Shown: positions 1-6,894 of the stretch, in pieces
How the letters are laid out: every line of letters starts with the position of its first letter
How positions within the stretch are numbered: position 1 is the stretch's first letter
Assembly: GCA_029009035.1 (NCBI GenBank)
Contig: JAQXJQ010000013.1
Coordinates: 1-10,492 of the forward strand
Source of the DNA: Oscillospiraceae bacterium
GTDB taxonomy: Bacteria > Bacillota > Clostridia > Oscillospirales > Oscillospiraceae
Reading direction: 5' to 3'
Length of the DNA stretch: 10,492 nt
Translations under genes and position numbers: made by a program
Notes under the pieces: generated by a model
Told to the model about the DNA's origin: nothing
Seen by the model: the letters and a program-made list of their open reading frames with translations, nothing else
Database searches by the model: none

Positions 1-1338
1 GAGGAGAAGTATATCGTCTACATCCTCGACAACCGGGAGACCATGCAGAGCTTGAACAGCGAGATGCTCAAGCTGGTGCTGGAGGCGCTGGTGCTGGGTC
101 TGGTGATCTCGGCGCTGCTCTCCCTGCTGCTGGCCAAGACCATGGTCAATCCGCTGCAGCGGCTCACCCACGGCCTTCAGGAGGTGGCAGCGGGAAACTT
201 CTCCAAGCCGCTGGAGGTCACATCCCAGGACGAGATCGGTATTCTCACCGAGAACTTCAACACCATGGCAGAGCGGTTGGAGAACACCATTGCCGCCGTG
301 GAAAATGAGCGAAACAAGCTGGACACACTGTTCCTCCATATGGCTGACGGCGTGGTGGCCTTTGACCGGGAGGGCAAGGTCATCCATGTGAACCCCGCTG
401 CCGCGGCCATGCTGCGGCGGAGCGTGGAGCAGGGAGAGGATTACGACGGACTGTTCGGAGACCTGTTTCCCTTCGGCGATGTGGAGCACGCTTCGGTGCC
501 CCTCAGCGCGGAGCGCGTGGTGGAGGAGCAGTATCTGGAGCTGCTGCTGGCTCCCCTGACCCGGGACAACCAGGGCGGCGTGCTGGTGCTGATCCACGAT
601 GTGACCCAGCAGCGCGAGGCGGAGCAGATGCGCAAGGAGTTCGTGGCCAATGTGTCCCACGAGCTGAGAACGCCGCTGACCAACATCCGGAGCTATGCCG
701 AGACCCTGGCTGACGGCTACGGCGATGTGCCCCCCCAGATGGCGAAGAACTTCCTGGGGGTCATCCTCAGCGAGTCTGACCGCATGACCCACATCGTGCA
801 GGATCTGCTCACCCTTTCCCGCTTCGACTCCGGCCGAAGCGAGCTGCATCCCGAGCGCTTCCCCTTTGCCGATGCGGTGCGGGACACCTATCAGGCGTTC
901 CTGATGGACGCCCAGAAACACGGCCACACCCTGACCCTGGAGATGGGGGAGGGTATGCCCTCCATTCTGGCGGACAGGGAGCGGGTGGTGCAGGTCATGG
1001 TCAACATCGTATCCAACGCGGTCAAGTACACCCCCGACGGAGGCAGGATCGTCCTGTCGGCGGGAGTGGAAGGGGACCGGGTGTGGTTCCAGGTGGACGA
1101 CAACGGCATCGGAATTCCCGCCAAGGACCGGGACCGCATTTTTGAGCGCTTTTACCGGGTGGACAAGGCCCGCTCCCGCCAGTCCGGAGGGACCGGCCTG
1201 GGCCTGTCCATCGCCAAGGAGATCATGAACCTGCACAAGGGCGATCTCTATCTGGTGGACAAGCAGGAGCCGGGACTGACCGTGCGCATGGAGCTGCCCA
1301 TCGACGGCACCGGAAGGGAGGCTGTCCATGGAGCGTAA
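1..1338 (+). CDS. walK: WalK/VicK-type sensor histidine kinase, 5' end cut by window
   Basis: Membrane sensor kinase that autophosphorylates on histidine and passes the phosphate to a WalR-type regulator controlling cell-wall hydrolases and growth. The frame is open from base 1, and the residues before the first ATG (position 43) look like the end of an extracytoplasmic sensor domain, so that ATG is internal. In order: a transmembrane segment (about bases 64-147), a HAMP linker (about 148-290), a PAS domain (about 310-610), then the HisKA phosphoacceptor motif VSHELRTPL with the histidine codon at 658-660. The ATPase domain follows with N-box NIVSNAVKYTPDGG (from 1003), G1 box DDNGIGIP (from 1096), F-box FERFYRVDKARSR (from 1141) and G2 box GGTGLGLS (about 1186-1209). 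All catalytic motifs appear intact. HAMP plus PAS plus this H-box matches WalK/VicK/PhoR-like kinases. The YycH- and YycI-like genes downstream favour WalK over PhoR. Its end overlaps the next gene by 11 bp, so co-transcription is very likely. Confidence 0.93.
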   Translation, partial: EEKYIVYILDNRETMQSLNSEMLKLVLEALVLGLVISALLSLLLAKTMVNPLQRLTHGLQEVAAGNFSKPLEVTSQDEIGILTENFNTMAERLENTIAAVENERNKLDTLFLHMADGVVAFDREGKVIHVNPAAAAMLRRSVEQGEDYDGLFGDLFPFGDVEHASVPLSAERVVEEQYLELLLAPLTRDNQGGVLVLIHDVTQQREAEQMRKEFVANVSHELRTPLTNIRSYAETLADGYGDVPPQMAKNFLGVILSESDRMTHIVQDLLTLSRFDSGRSELHPERFPFADAVRDTYQAFLMDAQKHGHTLTLEMGEGMPSILADRERVVQVMVNIVSNAVKYTPDGGRIVLSAGVEGDRVWFQVDDNGIGIPAKDRDRIFERFYRVDKARSRQSGGTGLGLSIAKEIMNLHKGDLYLVDKQEPGLTVRMELPIDGTGREAVHGA

Positions 1339-2596
1339 GGTACGGTGGGTGGAACGGGGAAAGACCCTGCTCATCCTGCTGCTCAGCCTGTCCGCCCTGT
1401 ATCTGTTGAGTCAGACGGAGCTGATCCGGAACTCCGGTTGGCTGAGCTCCGGAACGGAGCAACAGACCTCCGGAGGCGCGGTGGAGCTGACTGCCGCGGC
1501 CAGACCCAGCAGTATGGCGGTGAATACGGAGGACGGACGCTGGGGGATCCAATATGACCAGAGCGAGGTGGACGCCATCTTCGGCAGGGTGGGACCGCTG
1601 CTGGGCGCGGCGCTGACCGGAGCCGGGGAACCGGTGGAGATCACCCGTGAGGAGTGGGAGAGCTGTCTCCGGGATGTGGGCATCTACTTCGACTTCGGCG
1701 GCGAGACGCCGCTGGATGCGCTGAGAGGCTGGTTGGGTGAGCCGGGCGGACGGCCCCTCTCCGCCGCGGCGCGGCGCATGGTGCTCACGGTGAGCCAGCA
1801 GGATCAGATCATCCTCAGCTACCAAAACGCCGGGGATGGACGGTTTTATTCCTGCCGGACGGAAATGGCCGGCAGCCTGCACTTGCTGCCCGAGGTGCGC
1901 AGCACGGTGCCAAACGGGGCATACTTCGCCTTTGAGGCGGATGGCTGGGAGCGGAACCTGCTCCCCTATACGATGATCACCGAGAACCGGGCGGAGCGGG
2001 TGTACAACGCCACGGTCCCCCTGACGCCGGGAGGGGATCTGAGCGGACTGCTGAAGGCGCTGGATTACACCGGGGGCAATCACGCTCCGGTGAGCGACGG
2101 CGAGGTATATGTGGACGGCAACGCCCGCCTGCGCGTGCTCAACAGCGGGTGGGTGATCTGCGACGCCACCCAGGAGGAGAAGTACCCGGTTCCCGCCGCA
2201 GAGCGGCGTGCCACCATAGCAGAGGCCATTGAGGCTGCCGGGACGCTTGCGGAGAACACCATCGGCGCCTCCTGCGGAGATGCGGAGCTCTACCTCATTT
2301 CCGCCGAGGAGACGGAGAACGGATACCGCATCCGATTCGGTTACCGGCTGGATGGCAGCGCGGTCTGGCTCTACGACGAGGGATGGGCTGCGCAGTTTGA
2401 GATCCAAAACGGGTATATTACTGAGTTTGCGCTGTGTTTCCGCAGCTATGCCGCGTCAGACCAGAAGACCATGCTGCTGCCCATGGAACGGGCGGCGGTC
2501 ATGCTCCCCGATCTGACCGGGGAAAGCTGTGAGCTGATCTGCCAATACCGTGACACGGGGGAGAGCCGCGTGGCGCCGGTGTGGGTGGCCAGGTAA
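1328..2596 (+). CDS. yycH: YycH-like regulator of the WalK kinase (WalH)
   Basis: Predicted 422-residue membrane-anchored protein. In the Bacillus system YycH sits outside the membrane with one N-terminal helix and, together with YycI, modulates WalK activity. Here residues 1-12 are basic, residues 13-28 form a hydrophobic helix, and the rest is a soluble, presumably extracytoplasmic region with no enzyme motif that I recognise. Length is close to the roughly 450 residues of characterised YycH. The start has a good SD site (AGGGAGG at 1315-1321, 6 nt spacing) and lies inside the end of the kinase gene, which suggests translational coupling. Sequence similarity of YycH across Clostridia is low, so the assignment rests mainly on position between walK and a YycI-like gene, topology and size. 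The name is firm as a position-based call, less so as proven homology. Confidence 0.75.
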   Translation: MERKVRWVERGKTLLILLLSLSALYLLSQTELIRNSGWLSSGTEQQTSGGAVELTAAARPSSMAVNTEDGRWGIQYDQSEVDAIFGRVGPLLGAALTGAGEPVEITREEWESCLRDVGIYFDFGGETPLDALRGWLGEPGGRPLSAAARRMVLTVSQQDQIILSYQNAGDGRFYSCRTEMAGSLHLLPEVRSTVPNGAYFAFEADGWERNLLPYTMITENRAERVYNATVPLTPGGDLSGLLKALDYTGGNHAPVSDGEVYVDGNARLRVLNSGWVICDATQEEKYPVPAAERRATIAEAIEAAGTLAENTIGASCGDAELYLISAEETENGYRIRFGYRLDGSAVWLYDEGWAAQFEIQNGYITEFALCFRSYAASDQKTMLLPMERAAVMLPDLTGESCELICQYRDTGESRVAPVWVAR

Positions 2597-2617
2597 CAGA
2601 GAAGGGAGGGAACGGGC

Positions 2618-3448
2618 GTGGAATGGCGCAGAGTGAAAACCATGATCATCATTGTGCTGCTGCTGGCCAACGGCTTTTTGCTGGCGCTGGTGGGCAGGCA
2701 GAAGGCGCAGACTCTGCGCTATGAGCAGTCCGCACTGGAGCAGAGCATCCGCGTCCTGGCCCAGAACGGGATCGAATTGCCCGTGCAGGCCATCTCTGAC
2801 CGGTCGGGATATCCCTCCATGGTGATGCAGCGCAGCATTCAGGCGGAGCAGGAGCTGGCGTGTGCCCTCTTTGGCCGGGAGGTGACCGGAAACAGCCGCG
2901 GCGGCGGCCTCTATATTTACAGCAGTGACGGATACGGGCAGATCAGTATGCGTTCCGGCGGTGAGCTCTCTTCGGAACTGGAGGATGCGGATATCTGGCG
3001 CACCGATGATCCGGAGGCCCATGCGGAGGCGCTGGTCAAGGCAATGAAGCCCACATTCCGGCAGGTGATGTGCAGCCTGGAGCAGGGAAGCGGGAGCGTT
3101 GTATATCAGCAGGAGCTGAAGGGCACGCCCCTTTATTCCTGCAGGCTCACATTTCGCTATCGCTCCGGCCGGTTGGTAAGTATTTCCGGCAAGGTGCTGG
3201 CCGCGGAGAACACAACCCAGGAAGCGGGGGAGCTGCTCTCGCTGCCCACGGTGCTGATGCGGTTTTTGGGTGGATTAAGGGACAGCGGCGATGTGTGCTC
3301 CGGCATCGGAAGGGTGAGCGCCGGGTATCAGGTGGTGCAGTCCTTTGCCGATACGGTACGCCTGCGGCCGGTGTGGTTTATTTCCACCAACACAGCAGAT
3401 TACTATGTGGACGGCATGACCGGTGAGGTCAGCCGTGCCGAAGGATAA
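2618..3448 (+). CDS. yycI: YycI-like regulator of the WalK kinase (WalI)
   Basis: Predicted 276-residue single-pass membrane protein, nearly the length of Bacillus YycI (about 280). It starts MEWRRVKTMIIIVLLLANG, with a hydrophobic helix at about residues 7-26; a short charged start followed by a helix is typical of YycI. The C-terminal segment VWFISTNTADYYVDGMTGEV resembles the usual YycI ending, in which a Trp-containing strand is followed by a Tyr-rich strand and a TGE turn. The start codon is GTG; the SD site AGGGAGG at 2603-2609 lies 8 nt upstream and fixes this start, since no in-frame ATG lies near. Only 21 bp separate it from the preceding gene. In characterised systems YycI and YycH contact each other and the kinase through their membrane helices. 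The intrinsic terminator 6 bp beyond the stop makes this the last gene of the block. Confidence 0.8.
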   Translation: MEWRRVKTMIIIVLLLANGFLLALVGRQKAQTLRYEQSALEQSIRVLAQNGIELPVQAISDRSGYPSMVMQRSIQAEQELACALFGREVTGNSRGGGLYIYSSDGYGQISMRSGGELSSELEDADIWRTDDPEAHAEALVKAMKPTFRQVMCSLEQGSGSVVYQQELKGTPLYSCRLTFRYRSGRLVSISGKVLAAENTTQEAGELLSLPTVLMRFLGGLRDSGDVCSGIGRVSAGYQVVQSFADTVRLRPVWFISTNTADYYVDGMTGEVSRAEG

Positions 3449-3454
3449 ACAGCG

Positions 3455-3490
3455 AACGCCAATCCGGGTGTGCCGGGTTGGCGTTTGTTC
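3455..3490 (+). terminator. intrinsic terminator closing the walK-yycH-yycI block
   Basis: A perfect 8-bp stem AACGCCAA (3455-3462) pairs with TTGGCGTT (3478-3485). It is extended inward by a T-G wobble and CCGG/CCGG pairs around a GTGTG loop (3468-3472), giving about 13 pairs. It is followed by a modest T-rich run, TGTTCT. It begins 6 bp after the yycI-like stop codon. The U-tract is short, so some read-through into the flippase gene is possible. Confidence 0.85.
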
Positions 3491-3543
3491 TATAGGCGGA
3501 GAGCGGCTCATAAGGTTATAAAAATCCCGGAGGGGGGCTGCCT
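3491..3543 (+). promoter_or_regulatory. leader of the flippase gene; SD site and possible -10 box
   Basis: This short gap holds a very strong SD run, GGAGGGGGG at 3529-3537, spaced 6 nt from the ATG at 3544. A TATAAA hexamer at 3517-3522 could be a -10 box, but no acceptable -35 hexamer sits 16-18 bp upstream and I see no match to the sporulation sigma-E consensus. The promoter of the flippase pair is therefore uncertain. The ribosome binding site is clear. Confidence 0.4.
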
Positions 3544-5079
3544 ATGTCCGCACTGGTGGCCGGGACGGTCATGCTTACCGCCCTTGGCCTTTTCTCCCAG
3601 CTGGTGGGATTTGCCTACCGGATCGCCCTGTCCCGCCTGGTGGGGGCGGAGACCATGGGGCTTTATCAGCTGGTGATGCCGGTTTATTCCCTGTTTATGT
3701 CGGTAACTGCCGTGGGGCTGACGGTGGCGGTGTCCACCCTCAGCGCGCGGTTCAGCGCCCTCGGAGACCGGGGGGCCGTCAGGCAGACGCTGAGACGGGC
3801 GCTGGCGTGCTTTTTTGCCGTGGCGATCCCGCTGGGGGTGGTGACGGCGGCGGGGTCGGACCCCATATCCGTCTATCTCATCGGCGACGCCAGGACCAGA
3901 CTGGGGGTCGTGCTGCTGATGCCCTGTGTACTGCTTACGGGAGTGGAGAACCTGCACAAGCACTGCTTCTACGGCATGGGGCGGGTGGGGGTCCCTGCCG
4001 CTGTGGAGACCATGGAGCAGCTCATTAGGGTGGGCGCGGTACTCACCCTGCTGATCGTGCTGCGGCCTGCCTCCGGAGAGGGGAAAGTGGGCGCCATTGT
4101 CTCCGGGATGGTGCTGTGCGAGGTGTTTTCCGCGGTGACGCTCACTGTGCTGCTGCGGCGGCATTGGAACAGGGAGACCGTCGCTCCTCCGAGGCATCGG
4201 GTGACGGCAAGGCAGCTTGCGCGCATCGCGCTGCCGGTGGGGATGACCTCCCTTTTGGGGACGCTGCTGGGCTCGGCCAACGCGGTGCTCATCCCTGCCA
4301 GGCTGGTGGCCGGTGGGATGGAGGCGTCGAAGGCCATGGCCAGTTTCGGCGTGATGTGCGGCATGACCCTGCCGCTTTTGTCCCTGCCCACGGGGTTTGT
4401 GGGAGCGCTGTGCCTGGTTCTGGTGCCGGAGCTTGTCCGAAAAACGGAGGAGGGAGACAGGCGCGGAGTGGGGCGTCTGCTGGGACGGATGCTCCAGCTC
4501 ACATCGGCGCTACTGGCCCCTGCCATGGCGCTGCTGGCGGTGATCGGCCCCACGGTGGGGCAGGCGGTATACCATGAGCCGGAAGTGGGAAGTCATATCA
4601 CATGGCTGGCGGTGGGGATGCTGCTCTCCTGTTGGCAGTCGGTGCTCTCAGGTGCGCTGAACGGCATGGGGCTGCAGAAACAAGGGGCGGTCAATGCCAT
4701 TCTCAGTGATGCGGTACAGCTGGCCTTTACCGTGTTTACGGTCTCCAAATGGGGGATGGGAGGATTCGCAGCGGGGTTTGTGCTCTCGTCTCTGGTGGGA
4801 ATGGGGCTTAATCTGCAATGCGTGATCCGTGCGGCGGGACTCTCCCTGAGACCGTACCGCTGGTTTGGAAGGCCCCTTCTGGGTGCGGGACTGGTGTGGG
4901 CGTGGTGCAGGCTCTTTTTCCGCATACTGCAGGACGCCCAATTCCCGCTGATGGGGGCGTGCGGACTATGCGCCGCCATGGGAACGGCGCTGTATATTGC
5001 CGCCATGCAGGCACAGGGATGCTCCCTCAAGGGGACTTTTGCGGCGCTGAAAAGAAATATGAGGAGGACACAGAGATGA
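3544..5079 (+). CDS. spoVB: SpoVB/MurJ-type lipid flippase (stage V sporulation protein B family)
   Basis: Predicted 511-residue polytopic membrane protein of the MOP/MATE flippase superfamily. The N-terminus (residues 1-60) carries the family pattern: a hydrophobic helix, then GFAYRIALSRLVGAETMGLYQ and MPVYSLFMSV. The Clostridia/Bacillus SpoVB versions read similarly (GFIYRIPL...LYQ...PIYSL). Long hydrophobic stretches repeat along the whole protein, consistent with 12-14 membrane helices, and the length matches SpoVB (about 520). Family members flip lipid-linked wall precursors; SpoVB acts in spore cortex synthesis, while related MurJ/YtgP/Amj proteins serve vegetative growth. Which role applies here cannot be read from sequence. 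The start is set by the strong SD at 3529-3537. The stop overlaps the start of the next gene in an ATGA, so the two are probably coupled. The basic tail (KRNMRRTQR) is cytoplasmic. Confidence 0.85.
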   Translation: MSALVAGTVMLTALGLFSQLVGFAYRIALSRLVGAETMGLYQLVMPVYSLFMSVTAVGLTVAVSTLSARFSALGDRGAVRQTLRRALACFFAVAIPLGVVTAAGSDPISVYLIGDARTRLGVVLLMPCVLLTGVENLHKHCFYGMGRVGVPAAVETMEQLIRVGAVLTLLIVLRPASGEGKVGAIVSGMVLCEVFSAVTLTVLLRRHWNRETVAPPRHRVTARQLARIALPVGMTSLLGTLLGSANAVLIPARLVAGGMEASKAMASFGVMCGMTLPLLSLPTGFVGALCLVLVPELVRKTEEGDRRGVGRLLGRMLQLTSALLAPAMALLAVIGPTVGQAVYHEPEVGSHITWLAVGMLLSCWQSVLSGALNGMGLQKQGAVNAILSDAVQLAFTVFTVSKWGMGGFAAGFVLSSLVGMGLNLQCVIRAAGLSLRPYRWFGRPLLGAGLVWAWCRLFFRILQDAQFPLMGACGLCAAMGTALYIAAMQAQGCSLKGTFAALKRNMRRTQR

Positions 5080-5705
5080 GAATTTTGATTTCCCGGGGAA
5101 AGACGCCGGCGGACAACTATGTGGAAGCGGTGACGCGGGCGGGAGGAGAGGCGACGGCGGTCTACCTACCCGCGAGTCATGAGGAGTATGATGCGCTGAT
5201 CCTGGCGGGAGGAGGGGATATTGACCCCGTATTCTTCGGAGAGGAAAACTGCGGTTCACAGGAGATCGACATAGCCCGGGACAGGGCAGAGCTGGCGCTG
5301 CTGGACGCCTTTGCCCGGTCGGGGAAGCCGGTGCTGGGCATCTGCCGGGGGCATCAGCTGGTGAACATCTGGGCCGGCGGCGGACTGATTCAGGATCTGG
5401 GAAAGAAGAATGCCGCCCACAGATGGGAGGGAAAGGACAAGGTCCATCCCGTGGTGACGGAGCGGGGGTTTCTGCGGGAGCTGTATGGGAAGCGCTTTTT
5501 CAGCAACAGCGCCCATCATCAGGGGGTGGGCAGACTGGGAAAGGGACTTTGCGCAGCGGCGTGGGCGGAGGATGGCGTGGTGGAGGCCATGGAGCATGAG
5601 CGCCTGCCCGTTTTCACGGTACAGTTCCACCCGGAGCGGATGAATGGGAGGGATACGGCGGAGGGGGATCGGATCTTCCGGTGGTTTTTGGGAAAGGGAA
5701 CGTGA
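5076..5705 (+). CDS. class I glutamine amidotransferase-like / gamma-glutamyl hydrolase (peptidase C26 family)
   Basis: Predicted 209-residue cytoplasmic hydrolase. The class I amidotransferase nucleophile elbow is VLGICRGHQ with Cys90, and the catalytic His-Glu pair is in QFHPE (His185, Glu187), so the triad is complete. The early motif LILAGGGDIDPVFFGE (residues 41-56) is diagnostic of the peptidase C26 / PuuD branch, which hydrolyses gamma-glutamyl amides such as gamma-glutamyl-GABA. It is shorter than PuuD (about 254), mainly in the N-terminal part. The frame stays open upstream to about 4818, but the ATG at 5076 is preferred: it has an SD site (GGAGG, 5063-5067, 8 nt away), overlaps the flippase stop as ATGA, and begins a proper beta strand (MRILISRG). 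No synthetase partner domain or putrescine-pathway neighbour is visible, so its substrate is unknown. Coupling to the flippase raises a wall-related role as a hypothesis. Confidence 0.85.
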   Translation: MRILISRGKTPADNYVEAVTRAGGEATAVYLPASHEEYDALILAGGGDIDPVFFGEENCGSQEIDIARDRAELALLDAFARSGKPVLGICRGHQLVNIWAGGGLIQDLGKKNAAHRWEGKDKVHPVVTERGFLRELYGKRFFSNSAHHQGVGRLGKGLCAAAWAEDGVVEAMEHERLPVFTVQFHPERMNGRDTAEGDRIFRWFLGKGT

Positions 5706-5844
5706 GGGATATCGTTCCCATCCCGTTCAGAGAGGTCGACCTGTTTCCGTCACGCTGTGTTGCAGTGCCGGAGAAGAGAGATGCCTTCATTGAAATGAGA
5801 CGGAAAAGATGGTATGATGAGAAAAAAGATCCCGGAGGTGCAGG
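5706..5844. other. intergenic stretch with small inverted repeats
   Basis: This gap of 139 bp separates the amidotransferase gene from mutY. A 7-bp inverted repeat GGGAACG/CGTTCCC (5696-5702 and 5713-5719) has the amidotransferase stop codon in its 10-nt loop but no T-tract, so it is not a convincing terminator. A perfect 10-bp palindrome AGGTCGACCT lies at 5733-5742 and could be a binding site or chance. The right part holds the mutY promoter. No credible small gene is seen. Confidence 0.45.
5790..5818 (+). promoter_or_regulatory. sigma-A type promoter for the mutY operon
   Basis: The -35 box TTGAAA (5790-5795) and -10 box TATGAT (5813-5818) are separated by exactly 17 bp. Each differs from consensus at one position. 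Transcription would begin near 5825, giving a leader of about 20 nt that contains the SD site GGAGG at 5834-5838. No operator overlapping the boxes stands out. Confidence 0.8.
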
Positions 5845-6894
5845 ATGAAGGCGCTGGAACAACTGACCATTCCGCTGCTGGAATGGTACCGCGATAACGC
5901 CCGGCGATTGCCCTGGAGAGATGACCCCACCCCCTATCATGTGTGGGTGTCGGAGATCATGCTCCAGCAGACCAGAGTGGCGGCGGTGCTGGATTATTAC
6001 CGCCGTTTCATGGACGAGGCGCCGGATGTGCAGTCGCTGGCGGAGCTTCCCCAGGAGCGGCTTATGAAGCTGTGGCAGGGGCTGGGCTATTACAGCCGGG
6101 CCCGCAATCTGCAGGCGGCGGCAAAACAGATCATGGAGGAGCACGCAGGGGTGTTCCCCTCCGAATACGAAAAGGTGCGCGCCCTCAAGGGCGTGGGGGA
6201 TTACACCGCCGGCGCCATCTGCTCCATCGCCTTCGGACAGGCAGTCCCCGCCGTGGACGGGAATGTGCTGCGGGTGGTGGCGAGGGTCACAGGGGAGGAG
6301 GGGGACATCACTACCGCGGCCATGAAAAAACGGGTGGCGGAACATCTGGTCGGTATCATGCCCACCGACGCCCCCGGAGCTTTTACCCAGGCCATGATGG
6401 AGCTGGGGGCCATGGTGTGTCTTCCCAACGGAGCGCCTTTGTGCGAGAAGTGCCCGGCGTATGAGTTCTGTACGGCACGAAGAGAAGACCGCATCGACTC
6501 TCTCCCGGTGAAGGCCCCAAAGAAAGCACGCCGCACGGAGGAGCGCACGGTATGGCTGCTGTTTTACGAAAACGCCGTGGCTCTGCGCAGACGGCCGGAA
6601 AAGGGATTGCTGGCGGGGCTTTGGGAATACCCCAATGAGTTGGAGAAGGAGATCCCCGAGGAGTGGGGACTGAGTGTGGGATGGAGAGAATTCGGCTGCA
6701 CAGGAAAGCATATTTTTACCCATATCGAGTGGCATCTGACGGTGCAGAGGCTGGAACTCACCGATCCCGCGCTGCCGGAGGGTTGGGTGTGGGCGGATGA
6801 GCGGGAGCTGCGGGAGCGCTACGCGCTGCCCAATGCCTTTGACTGCGTCACGCACCTGGTGACAGAGAGGTTGAGAAAAAACGATGATCTGTGA
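5845..6894 (+). CDS. mutY: A/G-specific adenine DNA glycosylase MutY
   Basis: Predicted 349-residue base-excision repair enzyme that removes adenine mispaired with 8-oxoguanine. The N-terminal catalytic domain shows WVSEIMLQQTRV with the catalytic Glu37, GLGYYSRARNL (79-89), the helix-hairpin-helix LKGVGDYTAGAI (114-125) and VPAVDGNVLRV with the essential Asp138. A [4Fe-4S] cluster loop follows with Cys192, Cys200, Cys203 and Cys209. Its first spacing is C-x7-C, one residue longer than the C-x6-C of E. coli MutY. The C-terminal part (about 230-349) is the NUDIX-like 8-oxoG recognition domain, with the FTHIEWHL segment at 291-298 (FSH-loop equivalent). Length is normal for the family. The ATG has an SD site (GGAGG, 5834-5838, 6 nt away) and its own promoter. 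It is the first gene of a three-gene operon and overlaps the next gene by 11 bp. Confidence 0.97.
   Translation: MKALEQLTIPLLEWYRDNARRLPWRDDPTPYHVWVSEIMLQQTRVAAVLDYYRRFMDEAPDVQSLAELPQERLMKLWQGLGYYSRARNLQAAAKQIMEEHAGVFPSEYEKVRALKGVGDYTAGAICSIAFGQAVPAVDGNVLRVVARVTGEEGDITTAAMKKRVAEHLVGIMPTDAPGAFTQAMMELGAMVCLPNGAPLCEKCPAYEFCTARREDRIDSLPVKAPKKARRTEERTVWLLFYENAVALRRRPEKGLLAGLWEYPNELEKEIPEEWGLSVGWREFGCTGKHIFTHIEWHLTVQRLELTDPALPEGWVWADERELRERYALPNAFDCVTHLVTERLRKNDDL

Noticed and set aside
1223..2407. Minus-strand open frame (394 codons) opposite the walK end and yycH
   Set aside because: Shadow of GC-rich coding DNA; no recognisable domain, and the plus-strand genes have SD sites and operon spacing.
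4818..5075. N-terminal extension of the amidotransferase frame
   Set aside because: It overlaps the flippase gene in another frame and has no family similarity. The ATG at 5076 has a good SD and begins the expected first beta strand.
5795..5848. 17-codon frame just ahead of mutY (possible leader peptide)
   Set aside because: Its start lies between the -35 and -10 boxes, so it would not be on the transcript from the mutY promoter.
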